A stretch of 64,000 nt of DNA from Sphingomonas sp. Leaf34 (GCF_001421805.1 NZ_LMLC01000002.1:186001-250000); one strand, 5' to 3'. Positions 37,901-48,280 are shown, numbered from the stretch's first letter. Program-made: numbers and translations. Notes: generated by a model not told the origin, from the letters alone.

Positions 37901-37939
37901 CTTTGCGCATCAGTCGGGGCGCAGGGTATCACCTAACAC

Positions 37940-38036
37940 CGTCATCGCCGCGCTGGCGGGGATCCATCATTTATGTCGCCTCGATAGACCCGCGCCGTCA
38001 GCCAGTATGGGTTCCCGCCTCCGCGGGAATGACGAA
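37940..38036. repeat. REP-like intergenic sequence before the HAD gene
   Basis: This stretch contains CCGTCATCGCCGCGCTGGCG and, at 38012-38029, a perfect hairpin TTCCCGC-CTCC-GCGGGAA. When translated it gives peptides such as VPASAGMT, a familiar sign of dispersed REP-type repeats rather than coding sequence. It explains the false long upstream extension of the HAD reading frame. Confidence 0.55.
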
Positions 38037-38085
38037 CGGATGGTATGGCTTGCCCAACCCGCTAACCTCTCTCACGAGCACCCCC

Positions 38086-38739
38086 ATGACCTTCCCCACC
38101 CGCAGCTACGCCGCGTTCCTGTTCGACATGGACGGCACGATCCTCACCTCAATCGCGTCGGCCGAGCGCACCTGGACCAAATGGGCGATCGCACACGGTC
38201 TCGACGCCGCGACGTTCGTGCCGACGATCCACGGGGTGCAATCGGTCGAGACGGTGCGGCGGCTTGGGCTTCCCGGTGTCGATCCGGTCGCCGAAGCTGC
38301 GGCGATCACCGCAGCCGAGATGGAGGATGTGGATGACATCGCGCCGATCGCCGGCGCTGCGGCGTTCCTCGCCAGCTTGCCGCCCGAGCGCTGGACGATC
38401 GTCACATCCGCGCCGCGCGCGCTTGCCGAAGTCCGCCTGAAGGCCGCGGGGCTTCCGGTCCCCGCGACGATGATCGCCGCCGACGACATTCCGAACGGCA
38501 AGCCAGCGCCGGACTGTTTCCTGGTTGCCGCCGAGCGGCTGGGCGTCGCGGCCGGCGATTGCCTGGTGTTCGAAGACGCGGCTGCGGGGATAACCGCGGG
38601 GGAAGCGGCAGGGGCCGATGTGCTCGTGGTTACCGCGACGCACTCGCACGGGGTGAAGACGTCGCATCCGACGGTGGTCGATTATGTCGGGCTCTCGATA
38701 ACCGTCGGCGAGGATGACCTCGTCGTCACGCGTGACTGA
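38086..38739 (+). CDS. HAD-superfamily sugar-phosphatase-like hydrolase
   Basis: The 217-residue product has the HAD motif I FDMDGTIL near residue 11, motif II in TIVTSAPRA, the Lys of motif III near GKPAPDCFL and motif IV VFEDAAAGITAGEAAG. The helical cap between motifs I and II places it with beta-phosphoglucomutase or 2-deoxyglucose/sugar-phosphate phosphatases. The exact substrate is unknown. The start at 38086 excludes the REP-like upstream sequence. Confidence 0.88.
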   Translation: MTFPTRSYAAFLFDMDGTILTSIASAERTWTKWAIAHGLDAATFVPTIHGVQSVETVRRLGLPGVDPVAEAAAITAAEMEDVDDIAPIAGAAAFLASLPPERWTIVTSAPRALAEVRLKAAGLPVPATMIAADDIPNGKPAPDCFLVAAERLGVAAGDCLVFEDAAAGITAGEAAGADVLVVTATHSHGVKTSHPTVVDYVGLSITVGEDDLVVTRD

Positions 38740-38751
38740 CCTGTCCGCCGT

Positions 38752-38781
38752 CCGTCATCCTGACGGAAGTCAGGATGACGG
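38752..38781. terminator. Perfect hairpin between convergent HAD gene and fhs
   Basis: CCGTCATCCTGAC (38752-38764), loop GGAA, then its exact complement (38769-38781). It sits between two convergent genes and probably ends both transcripts; it also resembles a dispersed repeat unit. Confidence 0.6.
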
Positions 38782-38804
38782 GGGGCAAGGGTGCGTCCGG
38801 GGTC

Positions 38805-40475
38805 TTAAAACAGCCCTTCGATCAGGCCTTCGTCGTTTAGATGGATCGCTTCTGCCGCGGGCACGCGCGGCAGGCCGGGCATCGTCATGATCTCGCCGCA
38901 GATCGCCACCACGAAGCCGGCACCGGCAGAAAGCCGCACTTCCCGGACGGGCACGATATGCCCGGTCGGCGCACCGAGCAGCGCGGGGTCGGTCGAGAAG
39001 CTGTATTGCGTCTTGGCAAGGCAGACGGGGAGGTGGCCATAGCCCGCATCCTCCCACCGCTTGAGTTGCGCCAGCACGCTCGGATCGGCGACCGCATGCT
39101 CCGCGCGATAGATGCGCCGCGCGACGGTATCAATCTTTTCGAACAGCGAAAGCTCGTCACCATAGATCGGCGCGAATCCGCCGCCATGCGTCTCGCAGAG
39201 TTCGGCGACCGCATCGGCCAGCACGACCGCGCCTGCGCCGCCCTCCGCCCAATGCCGGCACAGGACCGCGCGCGAGCCGTGCTGCGCGGCCGCCTCGACG
39301 ATCGCGGCAATCTCTGCGTCGCTGTCGGTGTAGAAATGGTTGATCGCAACGATCGCTGGGACGCCGAACTGGCGGATGTTCTCAATGTGGCGGACGAGAT
39401 TAACCGCGCCCTTGCGCACCGCCTCGACATTTTCGTGCGCGAGATCGGCCTTGGCGACTCCGCCGTTCATCTTCAGCGCGCGCGCGGTGGCGACGATCAC
39501 GACTGCGTCTGGCGCGAGCCCCGCCTGGCGGCATTTGATGTCGAAGAACTTCTCCGCGCCGAGATCGGCGCCAAATCCGGCCTCGGTCACGACGTAATCG
39601 CCGAGCGACAGCGCTGCACGCGTCGCGATTACTGAGTTGCAGCCATGCGCGATGTTGGCGAACGGCCCGCCGTGCAGGAAGGCCGGCGTGCCCTCGAGCG
39701 ACTGGACGAGGTTAGGCTTGATCGCTTCCGCCAGCAGCACCGCCATCGCGCCATCCGCCTTCAGGTCGCGCGCGGTGACCGGCTGGCGGTCGCGCGTATA
39801 GGCGACGACGATGTCGCCCAGCCGGCGCTCCATGTCGGCCAGATCGTTCGCAAGGCACAAGATCGCCATGACTTCGGATGCGACGGTGATGTCGAACCCG
39901 GATTCGCGCGGATACCCGTTGGCGACTCCGCCGATCGACTGGACGATGTCGCGCAGCGCCCGGTCGTTCATGTCGAGCACGCGGCGCCATACCACGCGGC
40001 GGACGTCGATCTGGAGCGCGTTGCCCCAGTGGATGTGATTGTCGATCATCGCCGCGAGCAGATTATGCGCGGCGGTTATTGCGTGGAAATCGCCCGTGAA
40101 ATGAAGGTTGATATCCTCCATCGGCGCGACCTGCGCGCGACCGCCACCGGTCGCGCCGCCCTTGGTCCCGAAGCACGGGCCGAGCGAGGGTTCGCGCAGT
40201 GCCAGCACCGCCTTGCGCCCGGTATGGCGCAACGCGTCGGCGAGGCCGATCGAGGTGGTCGTCTTGCCTTCGCCCGCAGGGGTCGGGTTGATCGCGGTGA
40301 CGAGGATCAGTCGCCCCTGTGCGACGCTCTGCCGCGTCTGGAGCCAGTCGAGCGCGATCTTCGCCTTGTCGCGGCCGTAGGGCTCGATCGCCGCGTCGGG
40401 AATGCCTAGGCCGTCCGCGATAGTAGCGATGGGGCGCAGCGCGACGCTGCGGGCGATGGCGATATCGGTTTCCAT
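38805..40475 (-). CDS. fhs: Formate-tetrahydrofolate ligase
   Basis: The 556-residue enzyme forms 10-formyltetrahydrofolate from formate, THF and ATP. The ATP-binding segment [22 protein letters not shown], then [35 protein letters not shown] and DNHIHWGN are family hallmarks. The start at MET-Asp-Ile (40475) was chosen; a GTG 24 nt upstream is the alternative. It is divergent from an MFS transporter and stands alone, with no other C1 gene in the window. Confidence 0.95.
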   Translation of the reverse strand: METDIAIARSVALRPIATIADGLGIPDAAIEPYGRDKAKIALDWLQTRQSVAQGRLILVTAINPTPAGEGKTTTSIGLADALRHTGRKAVLALREPSLGPCFGTKGGATGGGRAQVAPMEDINLHFTGDFHAITAAHNLLAAMIDNHIHWGNALQIDVRRVVWRRVLDMNDRALRDIVQSIGGVANGYPRESGFDITVASEVMAILCLANDLADMERRLGDIVVAYTRDRQPVTARDLKADGAMAVLLAEAIKPNLVQSLEGTPAFLHGGPFANIAHGCNSVIATRAALSLGDYVVTEAGFGADLGAEKFFDIKCRQAGLAPDAVVIVATARALKMNGGVAKADLAHENVEAVRKGAVNLVRHIENIRQFGVPAIVAINHFYTDSDAEIAAIVEAAAQHGSRAVLCRHWAEGGAGAVVLADAVAELCETHGGGFAPIYGDELSLFEKIDTVARRIYRAEHAVADPSVLAQLKRWEDAGYGHLPVCLAKTQYSFSTDPALLGAPTGHIVPVREVRLSAGAGFVVAICGEIMTMPGLPRVPAAEAIHLNDEGLIEGLF

Positions 40476-40558
40476 GCGCGCGTGCCTAGCGAGAGACACG
40501 GCAGGATTCCAGACGCTAAGCTAGCGCAGACGACGCCATCTCCGTAAACGCGGCCGCA

Positions 40559-41776
40559 ATGACGGATATCGACAGCAATAAGCCCGAAGCTTTCACGGGA
40601 ATGACCCCCGCTCTGACGATGGTGTTCGCGGTCGCATGCGGGATAATGGTGGCGAACCTTTATTACGCGCAAGCACTGATCGGTGAGATTGCGCCTGCGT
40701 TGGGATTGCATGGCAGCACGGCCGGCGCCATCGTGACGCTGACGCAGCTAGGCTATGGCGCCGGCTTATTGCTAATCGTGTCGCTCGCCGATCTGGTCGA
40801 GAATCGGCGGCTTATCCTGACAATGGTTGCAGGCACGACACTCGGGCTCATCGGAATCTTCTTCTCACAAGGGGCGCTGGGTTTCCTGGTGTTTTCGTTC
40901 GTTACCGGGTTCTGTTCTGTTGGTGCGCAGATAATGGTGCCGCTCGCCGCGCACCTTGTCCCGGATGCCAAGCGCGGCCAGGTGATCGGTAACATCATGG
41001 CCGGTCTCATCACCGGGATCATGCTTGCGCGTCCGCTGGCGAGCGGGCTTGCCTCGCTCGCCGGATGGCGCGCGATCTTCGCGGTTTCAGCGGTAGCCAT
41101 GGTCGCGCTTGCGCTGTTGCTCGCGAAGATGCTGCCAGAGCGGCGGCCGAGCCCCGGCCTGGGCTATGGACAGATCCTCGCCTCGAGCTTTCGCCTACTG
41201 GCACGGACGCCGGCGATCCGGCGGCGGACGGCCTATCAGGCGACGATGTTCGCGATCTTCAACCTGTTCTGGACCGCGGTGCCGTTGGTGCTGGCGACGC
41301 GGTTCGCGCTCGGGCAGGGGGGCATCGCCATGTTCGCATTGGCAGGGGCGGGTGGCGCACTAGCCGCACCGATCGCGGGACGGTTGGGCGATCGGGGCTA
41401 TATTCGGATCGGTACCGGGGTCGCACTCGGCGGCGCGGTGCTGGCATGCCTCATCGCCGGGTGGGCGGGTGCGACGCACCTGTTGGTGATGCTTGCAGCT
41501 GCAGCGATCCTGCTGGATGCGGCAACGCAGTTAAACCAGGTGCTCGGGCAGCGCGTGATCTATTCGATCGCACCCGATGCACGCGGACGGATCAACGCGA
41601 TCTACATGACCGTCGTGTTTCTTGGCGGCGCGGCAGGATCGATGCTGGCCTCGGTCAGCCTGTATCGTGGCGGCTGGACCGCGACGATGGCGGTCGGCGG
41701 TGGGCTTGCGGTCGTGGCGTTCGCGCTGTTCCTGACCGAGCCGCGCGGCGATCACATCCTCAGCGGAGCCGCGTAA
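40559..41776 (+). CDS. MFS transporter
   Basis: The 405-residue membrane protein has about 12 hydrophobic segments and a signature loop between helices 2 and 3 (DLVENRRLILT). The N-terminal ALTMVFAVACGIMVANLYYAQ recalls the YnfM/Bcr-like drug or metabolite exporters. The substrate is unknown. Its last 25 nt overlap the 3' end of the convergent AttH-like gene. Confidence 0.9.
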   Translation: MTDIDSNKPEAFTGMTPALTMVFAVACGIMVANLYYAQALIGEIAPALGLHGSTAGAIVTLTQLGYGAGLLLIVSLADLVENRRLILTMVAGTTLGLIGIFFSQGALGFLVFSFVTGFCSVGAQIMVPLAAHLVPDAKRGQVIGNIMAGLITGIMLARPLASGLASLAGWRAIFAVSAVAMVALALLLAKMLPERRPSPGLGYGQILASSFRLLARTPAIRRRTAYQATMFAIFNLFWTAVPLVLATRFALGQGGIAMFALAGAGGALAAPIAGRLGDRGYIRIGTGVALGGAVLACLIAGWAGATHLLVMLAAAAILLDAATQLNQVLGQRVIYSIAPDARGRINAIYMTVVFLGGAAGSMLASVSLYRGGWTATMAVGGGLAVVAFALFLTEPRGDHILSGAA

Positions 41777-42813
41777 CCCGTCAGTTCGAGATACCCGCTG
41801 CCGCCGGCCGTGCGCACCGCACCCTCCCAATAGACGGGCATTCCGCTACGTCGTGCGTCGAGCTCTTGATCGGCGAAGAGCGGGTTCAGGTCGAACCGGC
41901 GAATGCCTTCGGGCAAGCGCAGGCTGAGACGCTGCGTCACGGGATAGACCGCCCCGGTGCGCGGCGAGCGCCATTGGTTGAGCGGCTCGAAGCGGACGTC
42001 GCCGGGCGCGAAACGGATGACGCGACCGTCGGGACGGCGGAGCGAGCCGCCGGCCCATAACTGTTTGCTGCCAGGACCGCGGATCCGAAACGCCATCAGC
42101 GCACCGCCATCGTCGAGATTTAGCCCCGTCCAATCCCAACCGACCGCGCCGCCGCCGAGGTAATCGGAGGACCACTCGCGATCAAGCCAGGCCTGACCGG
42201 TGACTGGCTGCACCTGCCCTTTACGGGTGAGCCTTCCAGACACGGCTAGATGTGGGACGGAGTAATAATAGCTCGCCTGCTCGGGGCGGGGGCCCTTCTG
42301 GCTGTATCCATCCGACCCCTCGAGCAGTGGCTGCTGGCGTGGTGTGAGCGTTAGCGACAGCGCGAAATCGGGCGTCGAGACGGTCGTGACGAAGCGTCCG
42401 TCGGGAAGGCGACGGATCCGCCAGTCGCGCAAACGCACGTCGGTGTCGCCGATCCGCGCCCGGGCAAGTCCGAAACCGGAACGCGCGGCGCGCTCGCCGT
42501 GGAGCAGGTGGCCGAGACGCGGGTCCGACAGCGCGGCATGCGCGAACAGGACCTGCTCCGGCGCGAACCGGCTCGTGTTGGCCGGGTTCGTCTTGGGCGT
42601 GGTACGGAAGAAGGTGATCTGGAAGCCGAGATCGCGGCCTTCGCGGGTCTTGAGCAGGCCGGTTACGTACCACCATTCGGTACGGAATGCCGGGTGCGCG
42701 CCATGCTCGCGCGGGAAAACGAAGCGTGCGCCGGGGCGGACGACGGAATAATCGGAGCCCGCCGATGTCGCGGCGATCAGCGCGAGGGCCGTTAGGATCA
42801 TGGGCCCGCGCAT
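41752..42813 (-). CDS. AttH/CrtC-type lipocalin-like protein
   Basis: The 353-residue product has a signal-peptide-like N-terminus (MRGPMILTALALIAATSAG) and the AttH/hydroxyneurosporene hydratase fold. Markers are HPAFRTEWWYVTGLL, LDREWSSDYLGGGAVGWDWTGLNL and a final beta sandwich ending YLELTGYAAP. Most such proteins beside ABC exporters are not carotenoid enzymes but carry the same double lipocalin fold. GGGAGG precedes the ATG at 42813, which overlaps the permease stop by one base. It may bind a hydrophobic ligand outside the inner membrane (inference). Confidence 0.85.
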   Translation of the reverse strand: MRGPMILTALALIAATSAGSDYSVVRPGARFVFPREHGAHPAFRTEWWYVTGLLKTREGRDLGFQITFFRTTPKTNPANTSRFAPEQVLFAHAALSDPRLGHLLHGERAARSGFGLARARIGDTDVRLRDWRIRRLPDGRFVTTVSTPDFALSLTLTPRQQPLLEGSDGYSQKGPRPEQASYYYSVPHLAVSGRLTRKGQVQPVTGQAWLDREWSSDYLGGGAVGWDWTGLNLDDGGALMAFRIRGPGSKQLWAGGSLRRPDGRVIRFAPGDVRFEPLNQWRSPRTGAVYPVTQRLSLRLPEGIRRFDLNPLFADQELDARRSGMPVYWEGAVRTAGGSGYLELTGYAAPLRM

Positions 42814-45317
42814 CACCAATCCTCCCGGACCATACGAACCGCATCGGCGGCGATCGCGCGGCGACCTGCTAGCGTCGCGGTGCCCGCCGCCGCGGCGACG
42901 AGCGCGATCGCGACGCTCGCGACTATCGTCCAGGGGACACGCGTCGCCATCGTCCAGTTGAAGGATTGCGGGTTGATCACGTGTACCAGAACCTGCGCCA
43001 TGACCCCGCCGAGCGCAATGCCGGCAACGCCGCCGACCAGCCCGAGCAGCGCGCCTTCGCTTGCCAGCATCGCGACGATCTGGTGCTTTGACACGCCGAT
43101 ATGGCGGAGCATCCCGAACTCTCGGGTGCGGGCGATCGTCTGTGCGGACATGGTCGCGGCTACGCCTGCAAGACCTACCAGGATCGCCACGCCCTCGAGC
43201 AGATACGTCACCGCGAAACTCCGATCGAAGAGTTCTAGCGCATAACGGCGGAGCGTAGCCGGCCGGGCAATCGATACGAGGTTGGCGAGCGCGCGGGGCG
43301 TTCGGGTGATCAGCGCACGTGCGACGCGGTTCGGGTCCGCGCCCGATGCAAGCGTGATCGCAGCCTCCGTTCGGGTGAGATCGCCCGTCACGCGCGCATA
43401 GTCGGTATCGCGGATGACGATCGCGCCCTGCTGACGCGCATAGTCACGCCAGATCCCGGCGACGGCGTAGCGACCGGCGAGCGGGAGCATGACCGGCGTT
43501 CCAACCGTCCAGCCGTATAGCCGGGCGGCGGGCTCGGAGATCCATACAGGCGTGGTGCCCGCCGGAAAATCATCAGTCGTGTCGAGCAGCTTCAGGCTCG
43601 GATCTACTCCCTTTGCGACCGGACGGGCGATCAGCGTCACTGGCGGACGATCGGGCTTGATCGTGAGCGGGATCTGCCGGCTGAATGCAACGCTCGCAAC
43701 GCCGGGTGTCGCGCGCAATGTGGCCTGCGCGGCAGGGTCGAACCCTGTGCCGCCGTCGACTCGCAGATACAGGTCGTCCGACAGGATTTGGCCGAGCCAG
43801 TCATCGACGGCGCCGCGAAAACTGGTCACCATCACTGCCATTGCGATCATCAGCGCGGTGCTGGCGACGATCCCGCACAACGCGGTCGCCGCCTGACCAG
43901 GGGCACCGTGGAGATGGCGGACCGCAAGATCGGTCGCGATACCGCGGCCCGGTCGTCGCGCCAGCGGCGCGAGAAGCGTCCGCGCAAACCACGGCATGCC
44001 GGCGATGCCGCCCGAGAGGATGAGCGCCATGCTCGCATAGCCGAACAGCGGCAGGCGACCGATCGGGGGAAGCAGCGCCGCACCGCCACCGAACACGATG
44101 AGGATGGCGGCAGCACGCCACGGGACGGGCGTCCGGGGATCGATGACATCGCCAGTATTACGGAGCGCAGCCGCGGGTGCCGCACGGGCGGCGATGCGGG
44201 CAGGGAGGACGCTACCCGCGACCGCCGCGAGCAATCCGAGCATGAAGAAACCGATCGCGGCGAGCGGGGCGAAACGCATCCGGACGCTGCCGTCGGCGAA
44301 ATACCCTGCCCCGAAGTCGCCGCCAAACCTCGTCAACGCGCCATAGGCCAGCGCATAGCCGAGGATCAGCCCGAGCGCGGCACCGATCACGCCGATCATC
44401 AGCCCTTCGAGCGCGACCGCGGCGATGATCCCACTTTTCGGCAATCCCAATGTCCGAATTAGCGCGAACGCCCGCAGCCGGCGGGCGACCGACAGCGACT
44501 GCGCGGAGAAAACCAGAAAGCCACCGGTCAGCAACGCCACGAGCGCGAGCATGTCGAGGTTGACGCGGTATGCGCGCGACAGAGCATCACTGCGTGTCGC
44601 ATCGCTGGTGGCGGTACCGATTGAAGCGTCACGGGGCAGGATAGCGGTGAGCGCCGCCGCCGGCACATCGTCTTGCTGCTTGACGTCGATCCGGTCGAGT
44701 CGACCGAGCCGGCCGAAACGCCACTGCGCGGTCGCGATGTCGATCACACCGATCATCTCATCCTCGGCGATGCCCGGTAGCGCACCGGCAACCACCAGCG
44801 GCACGGTGCGACCGTTTGCCGTGACGGTCAGCATGCTGCCAGGACTGGTGCGCAGCGCCAGCATGGCGGCCGACGAGAGGAACAGTGCTTGGCCGTCGAA
44901 GGCAGCGTCGGTCCGGCGGTCGATTCCCACTGGCGTCATCCCGACCAGTGACGGCGTGACCTGCGCCGCACGGAGGACATCGAGCCCCAACAGCGTAACG
45001 CGGGTCTTGGCGATCGTGGCACGCAGGACAACCACGGGGCTGGCGTCGGCAACGCCGGGAGCATTTGCGACCTTGGCGTAGAATGCTTCATCGAAGCCGA
45101 GTGGACTCGTCGCTGTCACGCGGAGGTCGGCACTGCCGTTGACCGTGCGCAGCGCGCCTTCGAAAGACGACAGCGCCGAGCCGTTGACGAGGTGGACGGC
45201 AAAGCCGAGCCCGACCCCGATCGCGATTGCCACGGCGGTAAGCGCGAGGCGGGCAGGGTGCGCACGCCACTCACCAGCGATGAGCCAGCGCAGCGCCAGA
45301 CGGGCAGCGAGTATCAC
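42813..45317 (-). CDS. ABC transporter permease, FtsX-type (YbbP/AttFG-like)
   Basis: The 834-residue membrane protein has an N-terminal helix with a periplasmic domain. Three-helix FtsX domains then appear in the middle (VALLTGGFLVFSAQSLSVARRLRAF) and at the C-terminus (VGLAGVAATMSAQTIARTREFGMLRHIG). It has about ten membrane segments in all. This layout fits mechanotransmission or lipoprotein-type exporters rather than solute importers. It overlaps the ATPase gene by 4 nt. Confidence 0.9.
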   Translation of the reverse strand: MILAARLALRWLIAGEWRAHPARLALTAVAIAIGVGLGFAVHLVNGSALSSFEGALRTVNGSADLRVTATSPLGFDEAFYAKVANAPGVADASPVVVLRATIAKTRVTLLGLDVLRAAQVTPSLVGMTPVGIDRRTDAAFDGQALFLSSAAMLALRTSPGSMLTVTANGRTVPLVVAGALPGIAEDEMIGVIDIATAQWRFGRLGRLDRIDVKQQDDVPAAALTAILPRDASIGTATSDATRSDALSRAYRVNLDMLALVALLTGGFLVFSAQSLSVARRLRAFALIRTLGLPKSGIIAAVALEGLMIGVIGAALGLILGYALAYGALTRFGGDFGAGYFADGSVRMRFAPLAAIGFFMLGLLAAVAGSVLPARIAARAAPAAALRNTGDVIDPRTPVPWRAAAILIVFGGGAALLPPIGRLPLFGYASMALILSGGIAGMPWFARTLLAPLARRPGRGIATDLAVRHLHGAPGQAATALCGIVASTALMIAMAVMVTSFRGAVDDWLGQILSDDLYLRVDGGTGFDPAAQATLRATPGVASVAFSRQIPLTIKPDRPPVTLIARPVAKGVDPSLKLLDTTDDFPAGTTPVWISEPAARLYGWTVGTPVMLPLAGRYAVAGIWRDYARQQGAIVIRDTDYARVTGDLTRTEAAITLASGADPNRVARALITRTPRALANLVSIARPATLRRYALELFDRSFAVTYLLEGVAILVGLAGVAATMSAQTIARTREFGMLRHIGVSKHQIVAMLASEGALLGLVGGVAGIALGGVMAQVLVHVINPQSFNWTMATRVPWTIVASVAIALVAAAAGTATLAGRRAIAADAVRMVREDW

Positions 45318-46000
45318 TCGACGCCCCGGCGTTCGGTCAAGCCGGTCGCGGTCAGCGTCAGGACGACATCGGCGATCGCCGCTGCAGCTTCGGAATGCGT
45401 GACGATGATCGCTGCTACGCCGTCTTCGCGGACGGCGTCGGAAAACAGCGCCAAGATCCTGGCGGCTGTGTCCGGATCGAGATTGCCCGTCGGTTCGTCG
45501 GCGAGGATAATCGCCGGGCGATGGACCAGGGCGCGGGCGATCGCGACGCGCTGCAATTCGCCGCCCGAGAGATCGCGTGCGTAGCCGTCGCCGCGCTCAC
45601 CAAGGCCAACGCGGTCGAGCATAATATCGGCACGCGCACCGATCGCGCTACGATCGGCGGACACCAGCGCAAGCGGCAACGCCACGTTCTGGCGCAGCGT
45701 CAAATAGGGCAAAACGTGGAAGGCCTGGAACACGAAGCCGATCCGGGTCGCGCGCAAGCGCGTCAGCGCGGGCTCATCGAGCGATCCGAGATCAATGTCC
45801 TCGACGGCGACATGCCCGGCGTCGGCACCGTCGAGCCCGGCGAAGATATTGAGAAGTGTTGATTTGCCGACACCGCTTTCGCCTACGATTGCGATAAGCT
45901 GGCCGGATCGCGCGACAAGGTCGAGGTCACGGAACAGTTCACGGCCGCCGGGTACCGACTTTGCGAGGCCGGTGACGCGGAGAAGAACATCGTCGATCAT
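45314..46000 (-). CDS. ABC transporter ATP-binding protein (LolD/YbbA-like)
   Basis: The 228-residue ATPase has Walker A GESGVGKST near residue 40, Q-loop FVFQAFHVLP, signature LSGGELQR, Walker B IILADEPTGNLD and the switch VTHSEA. Sequence style groups it with LolD/MacB/YbbA. It starts the three-gene ATPase-permease-AttH operon. Confidence 0.94.
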   Translation of the reverse strand: MIDDVLLRVTGLAKSVPGGRELFRDLDLVARSGQLIAIVGESGVGKSTLLNIFAGLDGADAGHVAVEDIDLGSLDEPALTRLRATRIGFVFQAFHVLPYLTLRQNVALPLALVSADRSAIGARADIMLDRVGLGERGDGYARDLSGGELQRVAIARALVHRPAIILADEPTGNLDPDTAARILALFSDAVREDGVAAIIVTHSEAAAAIADVVLTLTATGLTERRGVE

Positions 46001-46257
46001 GGGTCGTTCATGCCACGCGTGCGGCAGCCGGGACAGCGCAGATGAATTGCGGTAGATTGCTTTGTCGGCGTTATGCGCGGTTGATGATCAGGCAATCCAG
46101 ATACCAATGTCTATTTTACATAATGTATATTATCGATCTTAATTTACCTGCGAATTTTTTTGGTCTTTCCCCTGAGTGCACATCGATACGGATAACGGAA
46201 TGAACCTCGCATTCCCGATCACCCCTGCGCTATGGGGACCAGCGACAGGCTAATGAC
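46001..46257. other. Intergenic region with AT-rich island
   Basis: No gene is seen. Positions about 46105-46160 are strikingly AT-rich for this genome and include ATAAT-GTAT-ATTAT, a small dyad. A second dyad GGAATG-N7-CATTCC lies at 46197-46215. The region must hold promoters for the ABC operon and mazG; it might also attract an AT-binding repressor such as MucR (speculative). Confidence 0.5.
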
Positions 46258-47007
46258 GTGCAGGTGTTTCCGATGATCGAGCGGTTGGTGTCCATCATGG
46301 CGCGGTTGCGCGATCCGGTCGACGGCTGTGCGTGGGATAGCGTGCAGACCTGGGCAACGATCGCACCCTACACGATCGAGGAAGCGTATGAGGTCGCGGA
46401 CGCGATCGCGCGCAACGATCCCACAGATCTCAAGGACGAACTGGGCGACCTACTTCTGCAGGTCGTGTTTCACAGCCGGATTGCCGAGGAATCTGGCGCC
46501 TTCACGCTCGAAGACGTCGTCGCGGCGATCAGCGATAAGATGGAGCGTCGTCATCCGCATATCTTTGGCAATGCAGCGTCATCGCCGGGATGGGAAACGA
46601 TCAAGGCCAGCGAGCGCGCGACAAAATGCGATCGAAGCGCGCTCGCCGGCGTTGCGATCGGCCTGCCCGCCTTGTCGCGCGCCGAGAAACTGCAGAAGCG
46701 CGGAGCGCGCGTCGGGTTCGACTGGCCCGACGCAGAGGGCCCTATCGCGAAGATCTTCGAGGAAATTGAAGAGGTTCGTGAGGCGAGTTCAGCTACGGTG
46801 GCAGAAGAGATCGGCGATCTCCTGTTTGCCGTCACGAACTGGGCACGGCATCTCGGTGTCGATCCGGAGGCCGCGTTACGCGACGGAAATGCAAAATTCG
46901 AGGCCAGGTTCCGGGCGATCGAGGTCAGCGGCGGCGAGGCGTTCGCCGCCATGACGCTCGATCAGAAGGAGGGCCTATGGCAGGAGGTCAAGCGTCGCGG
47001 CGGGTGA
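46258..47007 (+). CDS. mazG: Nucleoside triphosphate pyrophosphohydrolase
   Basis: The 249-residue protein has two MazG helical domains. The first carries CAWDSVQTWATIAPYTIEEAYE and DELGDLLLQVVFH (EExxE and ExxD metal ligands). The second carries EIEEVREASS and EEIGDLLFAVTNWARHL. It degrades NTPs, probably including ppGpp-related or aberrant nucleotides. The start could be the GTG at 46258 or the ATG at 46273. Its 3' end overlaps convergent hflX by 20 nt. Confidence 0.93.
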   Translation: MQVFPMIERLVSIMARLRDPVDGCAWDSVQTWATIAPYTIEEAYEVADAIARNDPTDLKDELGDLLLQVVFHSRIAEESGAFTLEDVVAAISDKMERRHPHIFGNAASSPGWETIKASERATKCDRSALAGVAIGLPALSRAEKLQKRGARVGFDWPDAEGPIAKIFEEIEEVREASSATVAEEIGDLLFAVTNWARHLGVDPEAALRDGNAKFEARFRAIEVSGGEAFAAMTLDQKEGLWQEVKRRGG

Positions 47008-48280
47008 AGCGATCATAATCGGTTTCGGACAACCGCACATCGTAGGTCGTCTCGAGTTCGTCGTCTTCGCTGTCGAGCACCTCGCCATGCGCATGCAGCC
47101 ATGCGGCCCCCGCCCCGTCCGTCGCATCGAGCGTGATCCGGTAGCGTCGATGCGCGCCGGTCAGCTTGGCGGCGACCTGAGCGATCAGCATGCCCACCCC
47201 TTCCCCGCTCAGCGCCGAGATCGCGACGACGTCGTCGCGATTGGCGGCCTGCGCGGCGATCTCGTCATGCGTCTCGGCATCGAGCAGGTCGAGCTTGTTC
47301 CAGACCTCGAACCGCGGCGTGTTCTCGTCGACGCCGATCTCGGACAATACCGATTCTACGTCGGCCCTCTGTGCCTCCGTATCGGGATGCGCAATGTCGC
47401 GAATATGGACGAGCAGATCGGCGGATACCACCTCCTCAAGCGTCGCCTTGAACGCAGCGACCAGCTGGGTCGGCAGGTCCGAAACGAAGCCCACCGTGTC
47501 CGACAGGATCGCCTTGTCGATACCAGGCAGTTGAATCTGCCGAAGAGTCGGGTCGAGCGTGGCGAACAGCAGATCCTCCGCCATGACGTCGGCACCAGTC
47601 AAGCGATTGAATAACGTGGATTTACCCGCGTTCGTATAGCCGACCAGCGCGATCACCGGCCACGGCGCACGCTGCCGCCGCTCGCGGTGCAGACCACGGG
47701 TACGGCTGACCTGCTCCAGTTCGCGCTTCAACCGTGCCATCCGATCGCGGATCAGGCGGCGATCCGCCTCGATCTGCGTTTCGCCCGGGCCGCCGAGAAA
47801 GCCGAAGCCACCGCGCTGGCGTTCGAGGTGAGTCCAGCTGCGTACGAGTCGGCCAGCTTGATAATCGAGATGCGCGAGCTCGACCTGCAGCCGACCCTCC
47901 GCGGTCGCAGCCCGCTCGCCAAAGATTTCGAGAATCAGGCCGGTGCGGTCGATGACCTTGGTGCCGAGCGCCTTCTCCAAATTGCGCTGCTGGATAGGGC
48001 TGAGGCTCGCGTCAAATACGACGAGCCCCGCCTCTTCCATCCGCACCTGGGTGGCGAGAAGCTCGACCTGACCGCTGCCGATCAGCGTTGCCGGCTTTAG
48101 TTGGCGGACGCGGTAGGCGATTCGTTCGACGACTTCGACGCCGATCGCCGCTGCCAGACCTGCCGTCTCTGCAAGGCGCGCGTCGACATCGCGCGATGCA
48201 TCGCCTTGGTCCGGCAGCACGACGATCGCGCGCGTGCCCCGGGTGAACTCGTCGCGATCGCGCTCGAAACCACTACTCAA
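46988..48280 (-). CDS. hflX: GTPase HflX
   Basis: The 430-residue ribosome-splitting GTPase shows an N-terminal HflX domain ([38 protein letters not shown], the [19 protein letters not shown] linker). The GTPase motifs are [23 protein letters not shown] and NKLDLL. It begins with TTG within the hfq stop (TTGA), indicating tight coupling with hfq, as in other proteobacteria. Confidence 0.94.
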   Translation of the reverse strand: MSSGFERDRDEFTRGTRAIVVLPDQGDASRDVDARLAETAGLAAAIGVEVVERIAYRVRQLKPATLIGSGQVELLATQVRMEEAGLVVFDASLSPIQQRNLEKALGTKVIDRTGLILEIFGERAATAEGRLQVELAHLDYQAGRLVRSWTHLERQRGGFGFLGGPGETQIEADRRLIRDRMARLKRELEQVSRTRGLHRERRQRAPWPVIALVGYTNAGKSTLFNRLTGADVMAEDLLFATLDPTLRQIQLPGIDKAILSDTVGFVSDLPTQLVAAFKATLEEVVSADLLVHIRDIAHPDTEAQRADVESVLSEIGVDENTPRFEVWNKLDLLDAETHDEIAAQAANRDDVVAISALSGEGVGMLIAQVAAKLTGAHRRYRITLDATDGAGAAWLHAHGEVLDSEDDELETTYDVRLSETDYDRFTRRDA

